This document shows positions 14,489-22,330 of a DNA stretch of 27,958 bases, in pieces. The translations under genes were made by a program, and so were the position numbers. Within the stretch, counting starts at the first letter, position 1. Each line of letters opens with the position of its first letter. Source of the DNA: CAYLLT01 sp964591605 (lineage in GTDB: Bacteria; Planctomycetota; Phycisphaerae; UBA1845; PWPN01); assembly GCA_964591605.1 (NCBI GenBank), contig CAZQEN010000057.1, positions 1 through 27,958 of the forward strand, read 5' to 3'. Under the pieces are notes generated by a model. That model was not told the origin of the DNA. It was given only the letters and a program-made list of their open reading frames with translations, and ran no database searches.

Positions 14489-16378
14489 ATGAGCATTGTG
14501 TCGATCACACTTCTGGCGTGGGCAGTGGCGGCGCCGGCCGAGGTATTGACCCTTCCCTGCGAACAGCGGCCGGCCTGGCTTCGCGATGACGGCATCGTGA
14601 TGGCCGGGAGCTGGGAGCCGCTGCCGTTTCGGGCGCAGCGGGATTGCGGCGCGGATGAGATGCCTTCGCCGGCCCAGAAAGCGGGCTACGCGCTGGAGCA
14701 GAGCCCGCAGATGGTGCGGCGGCTCAAAGACCTGGGCGTCACTTTCGTGATGACGCACGCCTACAAGGGGCTCGGCTTCGTCGCCGAGCAGGAGAGCATG
14801 CTCGACGCGATCCGCTTCACCGCGCTGTGCCATGACGCGGGCATGCACGTGGGGGTGTACTGCAACAGCGGAACCCTCTTCTGGAAACAGATGTTCGCCG
14901 AGCTTCCCGAGTCGGCCGGCTGGCTCACGCTCAATCATCTCCGGCTGCCGATCATGTACGGCTACGCGCCGTATCGATACCGGTGGGACCGCAATCACCC
15001 CGATGCGGCCGCGCTGCATCGCGAGATCGTCCGCTTCAGCGTGCAGGGAATCCGGGCGGACCTGCTGCACTTCGACAACTACAACGTGGGGCCGGGCAGC
15101 GAGCTCAACGCCCAGCGGCGGTTCCGCACCTTCCTGAACGCGCACTTCGGCCCGGCGCAGCTTCGGGACATGGGCGTGCCGGGCAATGATCCGATCCTGC
15201 TTCCGCTGACGAAGGCCGCCGATCCGCTGCTGCACCGGGCGTGGGCGGTTTTCGCGAGCGATTCGCTGGCCGCGTCGTATTACGACCTCACGCGATACGC
15301 CCGGCAGCTTCGCCGCGACGTGCTGCTCGAGCTCAATCCGGGCGGCCCGGGAGATCGCATCCGCCCCCCGGTCGATCACGGGCGGATGCTGGGCGGCGGC
15401 GAGGCATTCTGGGATGAAGGCGAGCGGCCGGGCGTGTTTGACGGCAAACTGCACACGCGGATCCGCACCTACAAGGTCGCGCGGGCGATGGACAACATCG
15501 CCTTCGCGTACACGATGAATCCGCTGGAGGCGGCCGAGTCGATGGCGTTCAACCTCGACTGCCTGGGCTGCATCTGCTGGTTCGAGTACGGCGAAATCCT
15601 GGAGTTACCGGGCTCGACGAAGCCGATGTCGCCGCTGCTGACGCCGTACGTGCAGTTTTACCGGAGCCGGCGCGACCTGTTTCGCGACGGTGCGGTCGTG
15701 GCGGATGTAGCCGTTCTGCGCAGCTTCGCCTCGCAGGTGTTCGCCGAGCCGAGCCGGCCGGCGCTGACCGCACGCGTCGAGCAGGAGCTGATCGAGCAGC
15801 GGATCCCCTTCCAGATCCTCTACGACGAGCAGCTCCCACGGCTGCAGCGCTACCCGGTGCTTGTGCTGGCCGGCTGCGTCGCACTGTCGAATGAACAGAT
15901 CGAGCTGATCCGGCAGTATGTCTCCTCGGGCGGGAGCCTGCTGATGGTGGGTCCGACCGCCACGCACGATGAGTGGTACCGGCCGCGGGCCGAAGCGGGA
16001 TTCGCACGTCTGGACTCGCCGCGCGTGCTTCAGATCGAGCCCGCCGACAGCGTGGCCTCCACGCTTCAGGAGAAACGGAGCGAGCGGCTCAGCGCGCGGA
16101 TCGACGCGCCGCAGGGCGTGTGTGCCGAATTGATCCGGCAGAAGGATCGGTACCTGGTTCACCTCGTGAATTACACGGGGCAGGCGGCGCGAGACATCCG
16201 CGTTCATCTTCGCGTGCCCGTAGGGACATCGGTGGAGTCGGTGCGGCTGGTTTCACCCGACCATCCCGCGGAAGAGGCGATTTCGCCTGCGACGTCGGAC
16301 GGTCACGTGCATTTCACCGTTCCCCGGCTGGATGTGTACGTCATTGCCTCGGTAACGCTCAGACAGGGCCCGCCCTGA
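14489..16378 (+). CDS. Putative secreted glycoside hydrolase-like protein (TIM-barrel plus GATase-like domain)
   Basis: A 629-residue protein with a hydrophobic N-terminus (MSIVSITLLAWAVAAPAEV), probably a signal peptide cut near residue 17, though it lacks the usual basic residues. Residues of about 45-400 show alternating strands and helices with barrel-like motifs (LGVTFVMTHAYKGLGF, GMHVGVYCN, GIRADLLHFDNYN, NIAFAYTMNPLEAAES). About 430-530 looks like the glutamine-amidotransferase-like fold seen in beta-galactosidase trimerisation domains (PFQILYDEQLPRLQRYPVLVLAG, YVSSGGSLLMVGP). A small beta-rich domain ends it. This order resembles GH42-like enzymes, but I cannot point to the acid/base and nucleophile pair. 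The ribosome site GAGG (14477-14480) is 8 bases before ATG 14489. It follows the GGT-like gene by 92 bases and may share its transcript. Confidence 0.7.
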   Translation: MSIVSITLLAWAVAAPAEVLTLPCEQRPAWLRDDGIVMAGSWEPLPFRAQRDCGADEMPSPAQKAGYALEQSPQMVRRLKDLGVTFVMTHAYKGLGFVAEQESMLDAIRFTALCHDAGMHVGVYCNSGTLFWKQMFAELPESAGWLTLNHLRLPIMYGYAPYRYRWDRNHPDAAALHREIVRFSVQGIRADLLHFDNYNVGPGSELNAQRRFRTFLNAHFGPAQLRDMGVPGNDPILLPLTKAADPLLHRAWAVFASDSLAASYYDLTRYARQLRRDVLLELNPGGPGDRIRPPVDHGRMLGGGEAFWDEGERPGVFDGKLHTRIRTYKVARAMDNIAFAYTMNPLEAAESMAFNLDCLGCICWFEYGEILELPGSTKPMSPLLTPYVQFYRSRRDLFRDGAVVADVAVLRSFASQVFAEPSRPALTARVEQELIEQRIPFQILYDEQLPRLQRYPVLVLAGCVALSNEQIELIRQYVSSGGSLLMVGPTATHDEWYRPRAEAGFARLDSPRVLQIEPADSVASTLQEKRSERLSARIDAPQGVCAELIRQKDRYLVHLVNYTGQAARDIRVHLRVPVGTSVESVRLVSPDHPAEEAISPATSDGHVHFTVPRLDVYVIASVTLRQGPP

Positions 16379-16421
16379 GGCAACCCGCAGGTTCCTGGCC
16401 GACCATCCAGGCGATCAGAAC

Positions 16422-17312
16422 TCACTTGCGGTTGAAGAATCGCTCCAGCCGCTCGCGACACTCGGGTGTCTCATGCAGATCCACCGCGGCTTCGCGCTCG
16501 GCCTTCAAACCGGCCTCCACACCTTCCCGGCAGATGACATCGAGAACCCGGACGAGCCGCTCGGCAGCGGGGAGCGACACATCATGCGGGCAGACCTGCT
16601 GGCGAACCCGCTGGAGGACCTCCTGGATGATGGATTCGCAGGAGTCCAGGCTATCCTGGCGCGAAACCTTCGCCGTGGGCCGGTTTTCACGCTGATCCGC
16701 CCCGCTGGAGAGCCGGGCGCGGTTCCTGGCCCGCTCGAGCAACTGGTCGGGCGGCACGACTTCATCCACGATGCCCAGCCGCAGCGCCTCGGACGGCGAG
16801 ACCTTCCGGCTCTCGATCAGAAGCGGAATGGCCGCTTCGCAGCCGATCAGTTGCGAAAGGCGAACCGTCCCGCCCCAGGCGGGGATGAGGCCGATGGCTG
16901 TCTCCGGCAGGCCGATCAGGGCAGCGACATTGTCGGCGGCCAGGCGGATGCGGCACCCCAGTGCAAGTTCGAGCCCCCCGCCGAGGCAGTGCCCGTTGAT
17001 GGCCGCCACGGTCGGAATCGCGAGGCGCTCGATGCGGTTGTAGAGGTGCTGGCCATCGGCGATGTAAGCCTCGAGCGTGGGCCGGTCCATGACCCGCAGT
17101 TTCTGAAGATCCGCCCCGACCAGGAAGCTGGTCGCTTTCTCCGAGGCGAACACGACACCGCGAAGCGAGGTGTCGGCTTCGATGGCCGCGATCACCCCTG
17201 ACAACTCGTCCACCACCTCGCGCGGCAGCGTATTCACGGATTTGCCGGGCTGATTGAACCAGACAGTAATGATCCGGTCGGCATCGATTTCGCAGCGAAT
17301 ACTGGAACCCAT
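16422..17312 (-). CDS. Enoyl-CoA hydratase/isomerase (crotonase fold)
   Basis: A 296-residue cytoplasmic crotonase-family enzyme expected to hydrate a 2-enoyl-CoA or to run the reverse dehydration. The oxyanion-hole and active-site regions are complete: GADLQKL after SFLVG, GHCLGGGLELALGC with the first catalytic Glu, and GLPETAIGLIPAWGGTVRL with the second. LIESRKVSPSEALRLGIVDEVV and the GKSVNTL start resemble the hydratase half of FadB/FadJ-type proteins, but no dehydrogenase half is fused. The start at 17312 is set by GAGGAG (complement of 17317-17322) 4 bases upstream; an earlier ATG at 17324 overlaps that site. It lies 43 bases after the reductase gene on the same strand, so the two likely form an operon. 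A 3-hydroxyacyl-CoA dehydration that feeds the reductase is an attractive but unproven role. Confidence 0.88.
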   Translation of the reverse strand: MGSSIRCEIDADRIITVWFNQPGKSVNTLPREVVDELSGVIAAIEADTSLRGVVFASEKATSFLVGADLQKLRVMDRPTLEAYIADGQHLYNRIERLAIPTVAAINGHCLGGGLELALGCRIRLAADNVAALIGLPETAIGLIPAWGGTVRLSQLIGCEAAIPLLIESRKVSPSEALRLGIVDEVVPPDQLLERARNRARLSSGADQRENRPTAKVSRQDSLDSCESIIQEVLQRVRQQVCPHDVSLPAAERLVRVLDVICREGVEAGLKAEREAAVDLHETPECRERLERFFNRK

Positions 17313-17355
17313 CGCACTCCTCATGATGAGCGGTAGTCACGGAACACGGGACAGC

Positions 17356-18372
17356 TCACTGGGCACCGCAGATGCGCACCAGGGTGCGGCCGCGGCTGGC
17401 GCCGGCGAGCATGGCATCGAGATACGATTCGGCCTCCTCAAGAGGGATCTCGCGAGTCAGGTCGGTAAGCTTCTGAACTCTCCAACGGCCGGCGAGGCGG
17501 TTCCAGAGCTCCCGGCGCAGGGGCATCGGCGTTTCGGCGGAGGCAATGCCAAGCAGCCCCACGGCCCTCAGGATGAACGGATACACCGTGGTTTCGAGTC
17601 GCGGCGAGGCGGCCAGGCCGCAGGCAGCGACCGCGCCGCCGGGGCGGATGGAGCGGAGGATGCCCGCAAGCAGGCTGCCGCCGACGTTATCGATCCCGGC
17701 GGCCCAGCGGGCGCTGAGCAACGGCTTGTCGGGGGCGGCCGTGAGCGCGGCGCGGTCGAGCACCTCCTGCGCTCCAAGCATTTTGAGCCAGTCGACTGCA
17801 TCGCTCTTTCCGGTGACGGCCGTCAGCCGGTAGCCGAGCTGCGACAGCAGCGCGACCGCGATGCTCCCGACCCCGCCGGTCGCCCCGGTCACGACCACTG
17901 GGCCCCGATCGGGTGTGAGCCCATGATGCTCCAGGCGATGCAGCGACAGGGCGACGGTGAAGCCGGCCGTGCCCAACATCATGGCTTCTTTGAGCGACAG
18001 ACCCTCCGGCAGGGGTACGACCCAGCCCGCCGGCACCTGAATGCATTCCGCCAGACCGCCGCTGGTGTTCGAGCCAAGATCGTAGCCGGTGACGAGCACC
18101 GAATCGCCGGGCCGCAGCGGCGTATTCACATCGGCCCGGACCGCCCGGACCACGCCGGCGGCGTCGATGCCCGGCGTGTGGGGGTACCGGCGCGTGATGC
18201 CGTGGTGGCCGGCGGCCGACAGCGCGTCCTTGTAGTTGAGGGACGAGTACGCGACGTCGATCAGGACGTCTCCGGCCGGGAGATCGGCCAGGGGCCGCTC
18301 GACGATGCTCCGGCGGACGCCCCCTTGAGGCTTTTCTTCGACCAGCAGGGCACGGTACACGGACGGGGACAT
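17356..18372 (-). CDS. acuI: Acrylyl-CoA reductase-type (YhdH/AcuI family) medium-chain oxidoreductase
   Basis: A 338-residue zinc-free medium-chain dehydrogenase/reductase. The N-terminal YRALLVEEKPQGGVRRSI and AYSSLNYKDALSAAGHHGI are hallmarks of the YhdH/YhfP group. PGDSVLVTGYDLGSNTSGGLAE and GWVVPLPEGLSLKEAMMLGTAG continue the family pattern, and the Rossmann motif is VVVTGATGGVGSIAVALL. Members of this group reduce acryloyl-CoA to propionyl-CoA with NADPH (AcuI); others are called quinone oxidoreductases without proof. The ATG at 18372 follows a weak AAAGG site, and a TTG at 18375 is a less likely start. It is the first gene of a minus-strand pair with the enoyl-CoA hydratase and diverges from the carboxyltransferase gene, which fits a propionyl-CoA-forming branch. 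The gene symbol is by family resemblance. Confidence 0.8.
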   Translation of the reverse strand: MSPSVYRALLVEEKPQGGVRRSIVERPLADLPAGDVLIDVAYSSLNYKDALSAAGHHGITRRYPHTPGIDAAGVVRAVRADVNTPLRPGDSVLVTGYDLGSNTSGGLAECIQVPAGWVVPLPEGLSLKEAMMLGTAGFTVALSLHRLEHHGLTPDRGPVVVTGATGGVGSIAVALLSQLGYRLTAVTGKSDAVDWLKMLGAQEVLDRAALTAAPDKPLLSARWAAGIDNVGGSLLAGILRSIRPGGAVAACGLAASPRLETTVYPFILRAVGLLGIASAETPMPLRRELWNRLAGRWRVQKLTDLTREIPLEEAESYLDAMLAGASRGRTLVRICGAQ

Positions 18373-18624
18373 CAACTGACCTTTCAGAGGTTAGCCATTT
18401 GGGCGCCTGATGTTATGCTGAGGCCGGCCGGTGCAGTAGAGTGGCTCCCTCAGACTCCGGACTACAATGGGTTTTGCCGGCCCGTCGACACCGGAGATGG
18501 CGGCATGGCCGGAGGCCCTCTCGCCAAGCCCTTGCGCGTCGGGCCCTATTCTTGCGTCGCCGGAGGCTCCAGCACAAGCGCGGGCCGTGCTCAGGCTGCG
18601 GACGAATGACCGGGAGGTTTCTGC
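18373..18624. other. 252-nt divergent control region between reductase and carboxyltransferase operons
   Basis: No supported gene. It holds a GGCCGGCC palindrome (18422-18429), a TACAAT box on the plus strand (18463-18468) without a good -35, and a TAACAT -10-like box on the minus strand (complement of 18409-18414). The ribosome site GGGAGG (18612-18617) of the carboxyltransferase lies at its right end. It must carry the promoters of both operons, but none can be fixed by eye. Confidence 0.4.
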
Positions 18625-20364
18625 ATGGCCCGTGGGGCCGCTCACGACAAGTCGCTTCGACAACTGACCGAGCAGATTCTGCAGGGTGAGGAGAAGCTCC
18701 GGGCGGGAGGCGGGCCCGCCGGGCACGAGCGACAGCGCAAGCTGGGGCGGCTGCCCGTGCGCGAGCGGCTGGCGCGGCTGCTGGATCCCGTGGCGGGCCA
18801 ATCAGGTGGGCGCGGGGACCGTCCCCCGGGGGAGGGTGAAACCGCCTTCCTCGAGCTGGGGCTCTGGGCGGCCTATGGGATGTACACCGAGTGGGGCGAG
18901 GTTCCGGCCGCGGGAGTCGTGACCGGAATCGGGACGATTGCGGGACGGCCATGCATGATTGTTGCCAACGACGCGACCGTGAAGGCGGGGGCGTTTTTTC
19001 CGCAGACCGTCAAAAAGGTGCTCCGGGCGCAGCGGATCGCCGCTCAGTGCGCGCTGCCGCTGGTGTATCTGGTGGACTCATCGGGCGTGTTTCTCCCGAT
19101 GCAGGACGAGATCTTTCCGGATGAAGACGATTTCGGGCGGATCTTCCGGAACAACGCCGTGCTCTCGGCGGCCGGCATTCCGCAGTTTGCGGCCATCATG
19201 GGCGACTGCATCGCCGGCGGGGCGTATCTGCCGGTGCTCTGCGACAAGATCCTCATGACCGAGGGCAGCCGGCTGTATCTGGCGGGGCCGGCCCTGGTCA
19301 AGGCGGCCATCGGGCAGGTGGCCGATGAGCAAGAGCTCGGCGGCGCACACATGCACGCCGAGATCAGCGGGACCATCGATTTCTGGGAGCCGGACGAGGA
19401 GGCGTGTTTGCGCCAACTCCGCTCGCTCGTGGAAACGCTCCCGGCGGAAAAATATGCGGCGTGCGACGTGAGACGTGAGACGTTGGACGTTGCGAGCGCC
19501 CAATCTTCACGTCTCACGTCTCACGTCTCACGTCTCACGTCTGATCAATCAGCCGGCCCGCAGCGGGATCCTGCCGATGTCTATGGCGTCATCGGCAACG
19601 GCTCCGGCGAATACGACGTTCACGATGTGCTCGCGTGTATCGTCGACCGCGATTCGCTGGTGGAATACAAGTCGGAATACGGCAGGACGCTGTGCACGGC
19701 GTATGCGGCGATCGGCGGCCGGCGCGTGGGCATCGTGGCGAATCAGAAAACGCGGTCGCGGTCGGCGCGGCAGGGCATCCAGATCGGCGGCGTGATTTAC
19801 GCGGACAGCGCCGACAAGGCGGCGCGGTTCGTGATGGACTGCGGTCAGAACGGGCTCCCGCTGGTGTTTCTGCAGGATGTGCAGGGCTTCATGGTCGGCC
19901 GCGACGCGGAGCAGTCGGGGATCATCCGCAGCGGGGCGAAGCTGGTCAACGCGGTGAGCAATGCCGCCGTGCCGAAGGTCACGGTGATCATCGGCGGGTC
20001 GTTCGGGGCGGGGAATTACGCGCTGTGCGGCAAGGCGTTCGATCCGGTGTTCATCTTCGCGTGGCCGGGAGCGCGATATTCCGTGATGGGCGGTTCGCAG
20101 GCAGCCGAAACGCTGCTGGAGCTCGAGGAGCGGCAGGCGAAGCGCAAGGGACGGCTGCTGAGCCCCGAGGATCGGGCACGGCTCAAGGAGGAGATCGAGG
20201 GCCGTTACAACGAGGCGATGGACATTCGCTATGCGGCCGCGCGGGGGTGGGTGGACGCGATCATCGCCCCGCATCGGACGCGCGAGGTGCTGATCCGGGC
20301 TCTGGCCGTCGCCACACGCCAGGGGCCGCGCGGCGGATTCAGGGCGGGAATTCTGCAGACGTGA
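18625..20364 (+). CDS. Biotin-dependent acyl-CoA carboxylase, carboxyltransferase (beta) subunit, MCC/GCC-like, with repeat-derived inserts
   Basis: A 579-residue carboxyltransferase that moves CO2 from carboxybiotin to an acyl-CoA. N-half motifs GIGTIAGRPCMIVANDATVKAG, LVDSSGVFLPMQDEIFPDEDDFGRIF and GDCIAGGAYLPV, and C-half GIQIGGVIYADSADKAARF, DVQGFMVG and GGSFGAGNYALCG, are most like methylcrotonyl- and geranyl-CoA carboxylase beta subunits, less like propionyl-CoA carboxylase. It is longer than the usual about 535 residues because of two linker inserts: about residues 58-72 (GC-rich inverted repeat) and about 281-306 (heptamer repeats). Both are in frame and lie outside conserved motifs. 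The start is fixed by GGGAGG (18612-18617), 7 bases before ATG 18625. No biotin carboxylase/BCCP alpha subunit is in the window. First gene of the AtuA-crotonase-dehydrogenase operon. Confidence 0.9.
   Translation: MARGAAHDKSLRQLTEQILQGEEKLRAGGGPAGHERQRKLGRLPVRERLARLLDPVAGQSGGRGDRPPGEGETAFLELGLWAAYGMYTEWGEVPAAGVVTGIGTIAGRPCMIVANDATVKAGAFFPQTVKKVLRAQRIAAQCALPLVYLVDSSGVFLPMQDEIFPDEDDFGRIFRNNAVLSAAGIPQFAAIMGDCIAGGAYLPVLCDKILMTEGSRLYLAGPALVKAAIGQVADEQELGGAHMHAEISGTIDFWEPDEEACLRQLRSLVETLPAEKYAACDVRRETLDVASAQSSRLTSHVSRLTSDQSAGPQRDPADVYGVIGNGSGEYDVHDVLACIVDRDSLVEYKSEYGRTLCTAYAAIGGRRVGIVANQKTRSRSARQGIQIGGVIYADSADKAARFVMDCGQNGLPLVFLQDVQGFMVGRDAEQSGIIRSGAKLVNAVSNAAVPKVTVIIGGSFGAGNYALCGKAFDPVFIFAWPGARYSVMGGSQAAETLLELEERQAKRKGRLLSPEDRARLKEEIEGRYNEAMDIRYAAARGWVDAIIAPHRTREVLIRALAVATRQGPRGGFRAGILQT
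18814..18826. repeat. Short inverted repeat inside the carboxyltransferase gene
   Basis: GGGGAC (18814-18819) pairs with GTCCCC (18821-18826) across one base, inside a GC-rich tract (about 18798-18840). It encodes the Gly/Arg/Pro-rich residues of about 58-72 (GQSGGRGDRPPGEG), which sit between LARLLDP and FLELGLWAA, where relatives have only a few residues. Confidence 0.5.
19465..19541. repeat. Inverted arrays of a 7-bp tandem repeat (GACGTGA/TCACGTC) inside the carboxyltransferase gene
   Basis: The left arm has four units (GACGTGA twice, then GACGTTG twice; 19465-19492). The right arm has five exact copies of the reverse complement TCACGTC (19507-19541). A 14-nt spacer lies between. The arms can form one long stem. 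It encodes residues of about 281-306 (RRETLDVASAQSSRLTSHV and on), a low-complexity linker before DPADVYGVI. Confidence 0.9.
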
Positions 20365-20375
20365 GCTGTTGCGGT

Positions 20376-20477
20376 GTGGCACGGGCATCTTGCCCGTGAT
20401 GTCCCATGGGCATCCTGCCCATGCGCCCATGGGCTGGAAGCTTATGGGGCAGGACACGGCCTGGAAGGCCGTGCCAC
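20376..20477. repeat. Cluster of REP-like hairpin repeats between carboxyltransferase and AtuA genes
   Basis: Perfect hairpins in a row: CACGGGCA-TCT-TGCCCGTG (20380-20398), CATGGGCA-TCC-TGCCCATG (20405-20423), palindrome GCCCATGGGC (20425-20434), and CACGGCC/GGCCGTG (20455-20461 with 20467-20473). Outer GTGGCACGG (20376-20384) pairs with CCGTGCCAC (20469-20477). The two first hairpins differ by a single base pair, so they are copies of one unit. Confidence 0.85.
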
Positions 20478-20505
20478 GACAGGGCGAAGGCGAGAAGGTG
20501 AACAG

Positions 20506-21915
20506 GTGGCGGGGCGGGTCATCAAGATCGGAAACGCAGGCGCATTCTGGGGCGACCGCATCGATGCGGCCGCGGAGCTCCTGCGCCAGCAGCCGGATCT
20601 CGATTTCATCACAATCGATTATCTGGCCGAAGTATCGATGTCGATCCTCGCGAAGCAGCGCGAGCGTAATCCCTCCCTGGGCTACGCGGCCGACTTCGTC
20701 GAAACCATGAGGCTGCTCGCCCCGCTCTGGCTCCGACAACGGCAGGCCGGATCCCGGCTTCGGGTCATCACCAACGCGGGCGGGTTGAATCCCACTGGCT
20801 GCGCCCGAGCGTGTTCTGAAGTATTCGTCAGGGAGGCATCCACGCATGAACCCCTCGCTTGCGCTTCGGGCTCTATTCCGCATATCGCGGTCGTTACGGG
20901 CGATGACGTGCTTGAAACGATCCGCTCACGCGTGGTCGGGCGTCAGCCGACCGAACTGTTCCGGAATCTGGAGACCGGAGAGCCCATCGAGACCGTCCTC
21001 GACCGACTCGTGACGGCCAATGCGTACCTGGGCGCGGGACCGCTGGTCCAGGCGCTGTCAGCGGGTGCGGATATCGTGATCACCGGGCGCGTGGCCGATC
21101 CCAGCCTGACGGTCGCCGCCTGCCTGGCGCACTTCGATTGGACCGAACTGGATTCTGATCGCGTGGCATCGGCCACCGTAGCGGGGCATTTGATCGAGTG
21201 TGGGACCCAGGTCACGGGTGGCATTTCGACGGACTGGCTGGCGGTGCCGGATCCCGCGCACATCGGCTTTCCGGTCATCGAAATAGAGGACAACGGGGCA
21301 TTCGTGGTGAGCAAGCCGGTGGGGACGGGCGGGCGCGTCGATGAGCTGACGGTGAAGGAGCAGTTGCTCTACGAGATCGGTGATCCCGGGCAGTATCTGA
21401 GCCCCGATGCGAAGGTTTCGTTCCTGTCGCTCAACGTCGAGGAGATCGGGCCGGATCGTGTGCGCGTGTCGGGGGCGACGGGCGGCCCGCCGCCGCCGAC
21501 ATACAAGGTGAGTGCGACGTACCGGGAGGGATATCGGGCGAGCGGTATGCTGACAATCTGCGGCGCGCAGGCGGGGTCGAAGGCCCGGCGCTGTGCGGAG
21601 ATCGTGCGGCAGCGGCTGCGCGAGCGTGGCTGTGAACCGCGGGGCTGGCTGGCCGAGTGCCTGGGCGCCGGCGATGGTGTTCCGATCGGGCGACACGCGG
21701 CGGAGGCGCCGGAGGTCGTCTTGCGGATCACCGCGTCCGATCCGCGGCGCGAGGTGCTCGAGCAGTTCTCGCGCGAGCTTGTGCCGCTCGTGACGGCCGG
21801 GCCGCAGGGGACGACGGGGTACTTCGACGGCCGCCCGAAGGTGCGCGAGGTGTTCGGGTACTGGCCGTGCCTCATCGAGCGGAGTGCGGTGGCGCCGAAG
21901 TGGGAGATGCTGTGA
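20506..21915 (+). CDS. AtuA-like protein, main domain (DUF1446)
   Basis: A 469-residue member of the AtuA/DUF1446 family, named after the acyclic terpene utilisation cluster of Pseudomonas, whose biochemical role is unknown. The diagnostic start VIKIGNAGAFWGDR is followed by LDFITIDYLAEVSMSILAKQR, RVITNAGGLNPTGCA, IAVVTGDDVLE, GADIVITGRVADPSLTVA and HLIECGTQVTGG. The C-terminal part includes VSGATGGPPPPTYKVSATY. GTG 20506 is preferred because the family begins at VIKIGN, and an AAGG-type ribosome site lies about 7 bases upstream. The open frame before it is the translation of hairpin repeats. Residues of about 107-126 (VREASTHEPLACASGSIPH) look longer than usual and may hold another repeat insert. 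In other bacteria a small C-terminal domain is fused; here it is a separate gene (21983-22330). Confidence 0.88.
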   Translation: MAGRVIKIGNAGAFWGDRIDAAAELLRQQPDLDFITIDYLAEVSMSILAKQRERNPSLGYAADFVETMRLLAPLWLRQRQAGSRLRVITNAGGLNPTGCARACSEVFVREASTHEPLACASGSIPHIAVVTGDDVLETIRSRVVGRQPTELFRNLETGEPIETVLDRLVTANAYLGAGPLVQALSAGADIVITGRVADPSLTVAACLAHFDWTELDSDRVASATVAGHLIECGTQVTGGISTDWLAVPDPAHIGFPVIEIEDNGAFVVSKPVGTGGRVDELTVKEQLLYEIGDPGQYLSPDAKVSFLSLNVEEIGPDRVRVSGATGGPPPPTYKVSATYREGYRASGMLTICGAQAGSKARRCAEIVRQRLRERGCEPRGWLAECLGAGDGVPIGRHAAEAPEVVLRITASDPRREVLEQFSRELVPLVTAGPQGTTGYFDGRPKVREVFGYWPCLIERSAVAPKWEML

Positions 21916-21922
21916 GGGTAAT

Positions 21923-21950
21923 GCGGATTGCGGATTGCGGATTGCGGAAT
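21923..21950. repeat. 7-bp tandem repeat GCGGATT (3 exact units plus GCGGAAT)
   Basis: Three exact copies of GCGGATT (21923-21943) and a fourth with one change occupy the short gap between the two AtuA pieces. The unit length equals that of the GACGTGA array at 19465-19541. Confidence 0.85.
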
Positions 21951-21982
21951 GAAGACATTGGCGTCGCGGACGGGCCTGTGTG

Positions 21983-22330
21983 ATGAAGATGGTGCGGTTG
22001 GGTGAGCTTGCGGTGGCGCGGAGCGGGGATAAGGGCACCAGCGCCAACATTGGCGTGATCGCGCGGCGGGCAGAGGACTACGATCTATTGCGGGAATGGC
22101 TGACCGAAACGCGGGTCGAGCAGTATTTCGCGGCCATGGGCGTAGGTCGCGTGACTCGGTATGAGCTGCCGAACCTGGCGGCCCTGAACTTCGTGCTCCC
22201 GGGCGTGCTGGCGGGAGGAGGGAGCCGGTCGCTGCGCATCGATGCCCAGGGCAAGGCGCTGGGGCAGGCCCTGCTCGAGATGGAGATTCCGGTGCCCGGG
22301 GAATGGGTCGGGCCGCAGGGCGGAAAGTGA
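21983..22330 (+). CDS. AtuA C-terminal domain-like protein (stand-alone)
   Basis: A 115-residue protein matching the small domain normally found at the C-terminus of AtuA proteins: LGELAVARSGDKGTSANIGVIAR near the start, then VTRYELPNLAALNFVLPGVLAGGGSRSLRIDAQGKALGQALLEMEIPVP. ATG 21983 is used; it gives the domain without an extra leader, and no strong ribosome site is visible. It lies 67 bases after the main AtuA gene, the gap being filled mostly by the GCGGATT repeat. The two products probably work together as one functional unit. It is followed by a 155-nt gap (22331-22485) with AG-rich and CT-rich stretches and no supported gene. The molecular role is unknown. Confidence 0.83.
   Translation: MKMVRLGELAVARSGDKGTSANIGVIARRAEDYDLLREWLTETRVEQYFAAMGVGRVTRYELPNLAALNFVLPGVLAGGGSRSLRIDAQGKALGQALLEMEIPVPGEWVGPQGGK

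Noticed and set aside
19465..19541. CRISPR array
   Set aside because: Units are 7 bp, contiguous and without spacers, and no cas genes are near.
20378..20394. Sigma-54-like promoter (TGGCAC followed by TTGC)
   Set aside because: The gap between the two elements is seven bases instead of the required five, and the sequence is one arm of a hairpin repeat.
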